This document shows, piece after piece, positions 8,824 through 18,400 of a stretch of DNA of 41,628 bases. Numbering within the stretch: position 1 is the first letter of the stretch; every line of letters starts with the position of its first letter. The notes beneath the pieces are model-generated. The model was given only the letters and a program-made list of their open reading frames with translations. It did not search any database and had not been told where the DNA came from. The DNA is taken from IMG/VR virus record IMGVR_UViG_3300035698_022581, positions 1 through 41,628 of that record, one strand, 5' to 3'. The DNA comes from a virus. Position numbers and translations under genes: made by a program.

Positions 8824-9447
8824 TTAAAAAGTATCAACTTGATTCTGACGTTGCAACATCGTATCTCTTTCAATCTCATTATCAAGTTCTTTAATTAAAC
8901 TTAAAACAAAAAAATGCGAAACATTTCCCGCATATAATTGATAGCGTTTAAACTTAACCTTATCCATTAAGATTCTAGTTAACGCTTCTTTTCTACAAAC
9001 TCTTTTTAGTAAACCAATATTCTTAGTATCAATAGGGATATCATCATTCTCATCTGTAAGCTCTGTAGCGTAGTGAGACCACCTAACATAAGTCTTAGAA
9101 TAATCATCAATACTTTTATTAGCTTCCTTATAAGAATCTGGATTGAGATCAATAATTTTCTTCTCTGGTAAATAAGACCAGTGATCATACTCAACTATTT
9201 TCCCATTAGTAGCTTCTAATAATACTGCATCAACAGCTATTAAGTCATCATAAGTACTTTCAGATAAATCAATCTGTAAAGTAGTAGAGCTATAAGTAAC
9301 TTCAGTTGTAGTCTTAACAGCAATATTGAAAGAGATTTCTTTAAGTTGAAAGTTTACTATTTCCTTCCAATCTTCGGGGGAAAATAATTGAAAGTCAGGA
9401 TCTGAAAAAGAGCTACCTAGTTCCTTGATAAAATTTGCTGTAGTCAT
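8824..9447 (-). CDS. head-tail adaptor-like protein
   Basis: 207 aa, mostly helical with a central beta region. It starts MTTANFIKELGSSFSDPDFQ, continues with FSPEDWKEIVNFQLKEISF and ends in a long helical stretch before RQNQVDTF. Short helical proteins with an N-terminal 'sPedw..lln.al.ei' segment are found as connector or adaptor proteins between the portal ring and the tail in several phages. Its place between the giant protein and the tail proteins agrees. No sequence motif proves this, so the call rests on layout and general shape. Confidence 0.5.
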   Translation of the reverse strand: MTTANFIKELGSSFSDPDFQLFSPEDWKEIVNFQLKEISFNIAVKTTTEVTYSSTTLQIDLSESTYDDLIAVDAVLLEATNGKIVEYDHWSYLPEKKIIDLNPDSYKEANKSIDDYSKTYVRWSHYATELTDENDDIPIDTKNIGLLKRVCRKEALTRILMDKVKFKRYQLYAGNVSHFFVLSLIKELDNEIERDTMLQRQNQVDTF

Positions 9448-9464
9448 TTTAAATATTTAGTCAA

Positions 9465-12400
9465 TTAATCTATGAGTTCCACAACGATAGGAGTAATCCT
9501 TCTTTTGAATGGAACAATTCTTCCTCTAGTCAACCAGATCTTAGATAGTCTCTCAAGTTCTTTTCTGAGTAAAGGATTGTAATACAGATCTAAAGCAATA
9601 AGTTTATTCTTTAGCATTCCTTTCTTTAAGTAATATTTCTGCCAATCTGATCTCTTCCAGTTCGCTCTAGATTCCCAGATACCAGCTCTTATAAATTCTT
9701 TTCTTACTTTATCCTTTAAGTGATATGGAACATTAGAATCATATTTATAGTGTGTCTTCTCTGCTAAATGTGTTCTTAGTTTAGACTTAGACAATAGATC
9801 TAATCTGAGAGGTTCTTCTAAAAATCTTTCTAAAGAATATTGTGAAAGTAAACTATATTGTGGATGAGTTTCTATATACTTATTTCTTAACCATTCAGGT
9901 AATTGTCGAAAAAAAGCTATTCCACCTATCTTATTCCTACTTAAAAGATCAGACCAAGCAGACATAGCTTCTCTATAAATACGAGACACAAACCATTCTG
10001 ATATCTTTCCTTTCCCTAGATTTGTATAAAACTCTGGTAAATTCTTACGAAGTTGTTCAGCTTCAGCCCATGATGAACTCTTAATCTTATTGTAATACTC
10101 CAAAACTTTTTTGTCAATATCTAAATATTTCTTTTTAGTTTCTGAATTAGTAAAGAAAATATCTGGATAAGATTTAACTTCCCAATAATTCTTTAGTTCA
10201 GGATGATCTGAGAGAAATTTATCTTTAGTATCCCAATCATCAATACCTAAATTAAAGTATTGTCTTTGTAATTCAATAACTTTTCTAACGCCAGAAGGAG
10301 AATATCTAGTTAAGTATTCTAAAAGCTCTGGATGTTTATCTATAAATTCATCCTTCTTAGCAAACAATTCTAATCCATTATAAGTATCTGCTAACTCTTG
10401 AAGAAATCCTTTTTGTTCATCACCATATTGTTTAGTATGAGTTTGTAGAAATTCTAGAACTTCGGGATTGTTTTCTAAAAACTTATTTGATACTATCCCT
10501 AATTTCTTCCAGTCATAGAAATAATCTAAACTAGTCCCATCTTCTTTGGCACTTTGTCTTATCTTAAAATATTGATCTATCTTATTTCGTAATTCTAAAT
10601 CTTTAACTGTAGCATCTTTCTGAAAGAAGTTCTTTAAATCAGAATTGGAATCCAGATAATTAGCTTTCTTTTTTCTTTCTTCCCAATTAGTAGCGGGCAT
10701 TAATTGATATTTCATCCACATAAGAAATGTTTCTTTAGCTTCGGGATGTTTCTTCCAGTGCCTAAATCTATTTACTTTATTTTGATCACTATAATAATAT
10801 CTAAAATATCTCTGCCAATGTCCTTTATCAGCAAGTTCGGAAAGATTATACCAGAACTTATAGTAAGCAGTGATACCCGGATCATCTGCTTCCATCATTT
10901 CTCTAGCTTTTGTATTCTTATCAGACAGAAAGAACTTTTGAACTTCATTAGCAGGAAGTTTCCCCATCTCTACTTTAAATGGATAAAGGATATTATATTT
11001 ATCAGGTTGTCTTATTTCTAGTTGTTCTCTAAAACTTGGATGAGATTTAATATAACCTTCATAAATTTCCCCCCACTTATCTACTCCTTTCTTATCAACT
11101 AATTCAGATATCTCAAACCATCCAGTATAGTAATCATAAACTCCTTTCTCAGCTTTATCCCATATCTTAAGAGCATCTTGAAAATCTTTACTCTTAAAAA
11201 CTTCTTTAGCTTTAGAAGACGGAATGCCTTTTGCTTTATTTTCTGTATCAAGAGTAATAGCTTTAAAATACTTTTGAACCTCAGCTAAATAAAGTCTTGC
11301 TAAAGGATGCTTTCTAAAATAAATATCTTGAAACTTCTGAGAAGCAGAGAGAATTAAATCATAGTATTCTCCTGCATCTTTAGCCATGGCGAAAATTCGC
11401 CCTCTCTCTTTCATATAATATTCTTCGTTAGGATGCGATTCAAAGTAAGCATTTCTTGCTACAGCATTCTCTGAACTCCAGAAGAACTTGTTAGCTTTAT
11501 CTTCTTCTCCTTCAACAAAGTCTTTACCAAAAAGCAGACTGTTATATTTAGCCATAAAATCAATATACTTAATTGAATCTAAATGGTGGCGAATATAATA
11601 CAGCTTAGCTTCTCCAGATAAGTCCTTTATAAATTGATAGTAGTTCATAGACTCTCCAGCTTCTAATTTCTTATCATACTGGAACTGAAGTCTCATATAA
11701 AGCTTGTAGCCTTTATTCATTTCATTCTTCTCGCGCCAAGTTTTAACATCATTCCATTTTGGATTCTTCCAAATCTCTTCACTAAGATTTGAGATAACTC
11801 CTTTCTCTAAATCCTTTTGTTCTTTAATCCTAGCATTTTCTAATAAGGAACTAAACTCAAACCACTTCTTAGACATATCAAAATCGTTCTGAGTCATCCA
11901 TCCAGACTTAACAGAATCCTTTTTAAATTCCCAATATTTATTTTTCCACCACTCTGGCATCGTTCTAAATAATGTATAGTATCCAACTAATGAACCAGAA
12001 GAATAACTTATATCAACCTTACGACTTAATTCCTGACCTAGACTATTAAACTCAACTGCTTTAGGATCACTTTTAAGTATTGCTGCTCTTCCTTTAACTG
12101 CAAGAAAATTATCAGAGGAATAGAAAGCATCTCGTTCATTAGACTTATAGCCTTTTAAATGTTGCTCTCTATCAATCTGAGACTTTCTAAACAGTTCTGC
12201 TTTAAATGGAATGATCTCTTTATTCTCTGGATGATATACAAAATTAACATTCTGAATCCACTTAGGAAGCTTTTCAAACTCAGCATAGTAATTCTTATTA
12301 TAAGGATCTTGTTGAGATACTTTATAAATATCAGAAATCTTAGCAGCATAAACTTCCATTACTTTCCCGAACTCTTGAATATATTCTGGCTGTTCTTCTT

Positions 12401-15400
12401 TATACCGTTGATAATATTCCTTTCTCTTTAAATAATCATCATGCTTATTCCAATATTTTGTTTGTACTTCTGAAGACAATTTATCTAAATCATCAGGCAG
12501 ATAAGATTGAGCTACACTTCTAGCTAAGTAATAAGCTGAATCTTCTTCATTCTTTTTTTCCTTTTCTTCCCAGCTTCTGAGTTTCCACTCTAAAGTTTCC
12601 TCTCTCATTCTTTCTTTAACCTCTTGGGGAATTAAATTATCTAGATTAAATTTCTTAGCTAGTTCTTCAGAAGCTTGAATTGCTTCTTCTAATGTATCAA
12701 ATTTAACATTCCCATAACCATCAAAAACTATATCATTAAATGCTTCTTTAAAACCTTCAGCTGGATGTGGAATATTCATAACATCCATGACAGCTGAAGT
12801 AGTAGGAGAAATTGTTGCAGAATACTTATCCTTAACTTGCTTCATATAAATCTTAGCTTGATTCTTTTCATACTTAGCTGTTTGTTGACGTCTCCAGCTA
12901 CTATCATTAATATCATAATTGAAATGTTCCTGAAGCAAAGCCTTAGGGCCCATGTTTCCTTTCTTAGCCATTGCTTCTATCCATCTAGTTCCATCTCCTT
13001 TGTGCTTATCTTCTAATTCATAATACTTTGAAACAACTTCAAACTTTTCTAATTCGTGCATAGCTAAAGCTTTCTCGTCAGCTGATCTAGCATTCAAAAG
13101 ATTAAGCATTTTACTCTTAGCTATAAAATTCTCCCAAGCTTCATAAATTAATGGATTCTCTTTTTTAGTTTGCTCAATAAGAAATGGTCTAAAATGTGGT
13201 GCTGTCTTTTCATACAAACTTCCAAACTTCATCCACGGTTCTACTTTTATAATATTAAAACCAAACCACTTAAATAATGATCTTAAAGTAGTAGACTCTA
13301 TAACAGAAAATTCATCTTCTAAAGTAGCTCTATCTATTTTAAATAAACTTGGAAAGATAATTCCAGCAAGTGCTGCAGGAGGAAAATAAGTAGAAAGAAA
13401 GGTAGGAAAATCAATTAGCATCTTTAAATTAGGTGCTCCAAATTTAGCTTCATCTTTTTTGATTTCTTCATCTGTCCAACCAGTATGATCCTTTAATATT
13501 CTAGAAGTCTCATACCATTTCTTATCTGTTAACATTCTAGTGACTGTTACAGCAATAGGATCCATTCCTAAACCAAATGGCATCTGTGCTGGATTATCTA
13601 TAAACCTCATAAGTTCCTCTTTGGGATTCGCCATCATCCTCCAGTAATCTATAATCCCGAATGGCAAATACGCAAACGTTCCAGTATATGGGATAGGAAC
13701 TCTATTTTTAAACTGCTCTGGTAAATCTTTAGACACTTCATCTAATGCTTCCATAAATAGTTTTCCAGCCCAATAGAACTTAGGCCCCATTTCTAAAAGC
13801 ATTTTAGTATAAAGCTCAACACTAAAACGACTAAATGACCAGAATGGACATATGATTCTGAAAGTTCTTTCTACTCTAGATAGATGAGAGTAATCGAAAA
13901 TATATCTTTTAACTTTCATAGAAGCTTTAGCTAGACTCATAGCCTTGTTTTTCATTAAGCTATCTAATAAAAGAAGACGTCTCATCTTCTCATTTATACC
14001 AGAATAAAGAACTATATCTAATTTTAAAAGAGAAGCTCGTCTCTTTAATGCTGACTTAATTCCAGTTTCAGTCATTAGCTTCCATAATTTTGAAGCATAG
14101 ATTGGATCTTCTAAAGCAGTTAACATTCCCATATGAGCAGCTTGTTCTACAGAAGACATAGGGATTTTATATTTTCTAGCCCAATACTGTGGACTAGTTA
14201 AATTCTTAAAAACTTTTTTAGGTGCCCAACCAAAAGTTCCTTTTGTATTAAGTAATCTTAATGCTTTTGGATTAAAAGTAAGTTCATAATTCTTCAAGAT
14301 TGTCATCAACTTCTTTTTATTCGCAACTGTATTAGGAGACACAGTTATTTTTAAAGCCTTCAACATTTTCTCCTTACTATATTTTAACGGATCTTTAAAC
14401 AACCAGAACTTTCTAAGCTTACTTGGAATAAAGTTTTTATAGAGAGGATAAAATAAAGCACGAATATCTCTACCTAAAAATTTAAGATAAGAAAGAGTAA
14501 GTAAATTAAACTGTCTAGCTGAATCTATAAAATACTTAAGTTGATGAGATGCCATAGTCCCTCTCAAACTATCTCCAAGCATATTATTTAGATGCCATCC
14601 TGGTCTCAAAAATAAAACTCCCCATATCCACATAGTTCTTAAAGTTCTAAAAGGAAGTGAAGCCATTATGCCAGCTGTCTTAATCGTTTTATCTAAAGCT
14701 TGTAATGAAAATATCATTCCCTTCTCTCCCATAGACAACGGTGTCCCTAGTTTTCTTTCAGCTACCCATTCAAATCCAGAGTTAATTATAGCTCTTAATT
14801 TGTTTCCTATAGTATGAAAAGATAATTTCTTTGCCCCCCCAAAACCTAACTTCATTTCTTCAGCTAACTTTATATAATCATCAAACTTAGACATCTTTCT
14901 AGCCAATATATGTTGAGCAGTCTTTTTATTCAAAGTTCCAAATTCATTAATTAAAACTTTCTCTAGATTAATTTGATATTCTCTTGTTATCTTCTTAGCT
15001 GTTTTTTTCCACTCAGTAATCAAATCCCTTTTTCCCTTAGTTATATAAGCACTATTCAACCACTCAAAAGTACTCTTACGTAAAGATCCTCGATCAATTG
15101 AAGATACAGGCATGACTTGTTTAAAGTTCTTGAAAAAACTATTTAAGTCTGATTTCATTTCTTTATAAACAGTAGTCTTCAAACCTTCTATCTTTTCATA
15201 TATTTGATTTATACCTTTCCTGCCCTTAACATAAGTGTAATGAATTTGTTTTGCTCTAGCTGAAGATATAAGCTTAGGAGAAATTCCTTCAAGATTTAAC
15301 TGTTTTAAAGCAGCCTTACGCATACCAATTACCTTTTCAATATAAAGAGAGACCCCAGCATTCTTTAACAGACCAAGATTCTCAATATCAGAATAAGTTA

Positions 15401-18400
15401 ACATCGTAGGTAATTCAACCTTAACGTGTTTAACTTTATTTCCTATAGCTTTTCTTGTTTTGTTTATCCAAAACAAACCATAATCAGGAGAAATTTTAAC
15501 AGAGTGTTCTAGGTCAGTAAGAAAGTTAGCAACAACTCTTTTTGTTTGTTCAGCTGGAATCTCTTTAACTAAACGTGGAACAGATGGTTTTTCTAAGTAT
15601 CCTACTAAATCATCCCAGTTTTTTTTAGGAAGAATTCTAGTAAGTAATTCTTCCTCCTCTGGAGTTATAGTTAATGGTTTGTTACCTTTACGATGTTCCC
15701 ATGTATAACCAGGATATTTCTTTGTTCTTATATATGGAATTCTTTTTAATGTAAATAACCCTTTATAAGTTGCGTATTCCTCTGGTGGAAAAAGAGATAG
15801 CGTTCTTAATCTAACACGATTTGCATTTTCCCCTATAAAAACTATTTTCTTCTTTTTAAAGAATGCATCTCGGATTCTATTCGTTAAAGCAATCTCTTCT
15901 TTAGTAGCAAACTTAGATCCAACTGGAAAGAAGTTTCGTGACTGTGCCTTAACTACAGACTTAAATTTACTAGAGATTTCTTTTGGTATTTTAACATCCA
16001 CTAAAACAATCATATCAGCACCAATTTTCTTCAAAGCTTTTACAGATGCATTTTCATTAATATCAGTAATAATAGAAACAGGAAATTTAACATTACTAAC
16101 CTGTTGAGTCTCAATAAATTTTGTAATCTCAGGAATAGATTTAGGTTCAATCTTAGCTATTTTTAGTTTATGTTTTTTTAGATCAATTAAATTATATCTT
16201 AAATTATGAGGCCCTCTTGAGTTAACTATAAAATTAGTTCTCCATTCTCCAACTAAACCAATAGCCTTAGTTGATGGAGTCTTATGTGAAATATCCCAGA
16301 TCGCATCAATAAAATCATCTAAGTTATTTATATACTCAGATTTAAAATTAAACAATTCAAATACTTTTTCAAGTCCTTCTATCTTTGGAATATAAAGTCT
16401 TTGGTTTTGTAAATCTTTAGCTAAACTTTTTATTGCATCATCTATATTAACTCTTTCAGCACTCTTAACTTTAGTCATAACATTTTCAGAACTTAGTAGC
16501 TTAGAAGTAAATTCACTTCTGGTTTGAAACCCTTCAGGAATAACTGAACTAATTGGTTCATATTTAGTAATTGATTTATAACTAGTTGCATCACCAAGAC
16601 CTTCAATTTTTTTCTTTGCTGTTTGTAATCTTTCACCATGAATAACAACAGCTTTTTTCTCTAGATATAAATACTTCTTTCCACTCTTCTTTAGTTTTAT
16701 CAATCGTTTCTGGCTTTTCTTTAAAAGATTAAGATTTTTTTTAGCTATTTCTAATTCACTCTTTATAGTTCCAAGTAAGTCACCTCTTTGTTCTAGATCA
16801 AGAAGGTCTTTAACTTGAATAGAAAAATCTTTATCTAATTTAGAATAGGCAATTCCCTTTTTTTCTAGGCCTAAGTCTTTAATTAGTTTATTTAAAGCAG
16901 TATCAACCTTACCTTCTTTTGTAGGTTTTATTATTTGTTTAAAAGCTTTTCTAAACTGTTCACGAGTATTATATTTATCTAAATAAAAAGCTCTCTTAAT
17001 ATGATTTGAGGCTTGATCAAAATTAAGATCTTTTGGCCATTGTGCTTTTTGTAATTTATTCTTATTAGCTAAATCATAAATATACTGTTTAATTCTCTCT
17101 TTTGTTAAAGCTTTTGGATTACCTAACACTTTGCCTTTCGTAAGTCCAATTGCAATCGTACTGTCTAATGGCATACCATATTTCCCTATAGTACTAAAGA
17201 TAATCTTGTTCTTCTGAAGATAAAACTCTTTAGATGAGAACATAGAATTAAGTAATTGCTTTTTATAACTTAGTACTTCAAAAATGTCCATGACCATTCC
17301 CCTATGATTCTTTTCTAATTCAGCTAACTCCTCGTATTTTATCCAGTTCTTAAATTCTTTGGCAGCTGGTGTCTTAACATCTCTTAAAACAACATTAAGG
17401 TTTTTCTGAATATCATCAATTGCATCATAATCATAGTTCATCGTAAATGATTTCTTAGGTTTGAAATGTTCGCTTCTTTCTATCATTCCAAGTTCTTTAT
17501 CTATCATAATCTGTTTAGCACGCTTAGTTCCATATTTCCTTTCAAGATTCTTAAGATATCTTTGTCTAGCTTGAGCTTCAATTCCCGGTAATGTAGCTCC
17601 TTGAAACCCTTTCTTATAAACTTTAATACCTGGAATCTCTGCTGGAACCTGTGACCAAAATTCTGCTAATTTACTTTGGGGAATAATACCACCTAAAGTA
17701 AACTCCTCCATCTGATTTAAGTTCTTGATATCATCTAAAAATTGAGATTGTTCTAAAATAAATTCACTACCAGTTTCCTTCTTAAAAGTTTTCTTTATAA
17801 TCTTTACTCGTCCTTGGGGAAGATATGAATTAAGTTTTTTCGCAGCATACTCTGCATTCTTGTAGTCACCTGGAATAATAAAGTTTGCCCTATTCCCATA
17901 TTTACTTATTGCTAACTTGATATTTTTATCAGTCTGAAACTTAGAAGCTGAAGGACAAAACAAAAAGTTATTAGCTTGAGCAACTGAAACATCAGCTTTA
18001 ATGTTTTTTATTTCTTCAATATATTGGGGAAAAGATTTCTTTTCGGAAATTATTTCCGAGAATCTTTGTCGCCCTCCTTGCTGAATACTATAGAAAAAAG
18101 CTTCAGCTTCTTCTTTATTCATCGAACGTTTAGGATAATAATCTTTTTCTAAACGAGTTACATATTTAGCTGGAATTAAATTTGAAGCCTTTTTAAATCC
18201 TAAGATTGGATAACTTTCCAGCAATCGTTTAACAGCAGCAAACTCTTCTTCTAAAGGATTTATAGTTAGATCAAAATTCCATCGCCTTCTGTATAACTGC
18301 CATTCTCTTTCTGGATCTTTAATACCATGAACTTTAAAATCTTTTATTATTCTGCTCTTTTCAGCTAACATAATCTGTTCTTTTTCTAGTTTCATTCTCT

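Noticed and set aside
9006-9194. Minus-strand frame of 62 codons inside the connector-like gene
   Set aside because: Alternative frame of a real gene, with Met/Leu/Ile-rich composition typical of AT-rich shadows.
12155-12431. Two overlapping open frames on opposite strands in the giant gene
   Set aside because: Both are hydrophobic antisense or out-of-frame shadows within a continuous real gene.
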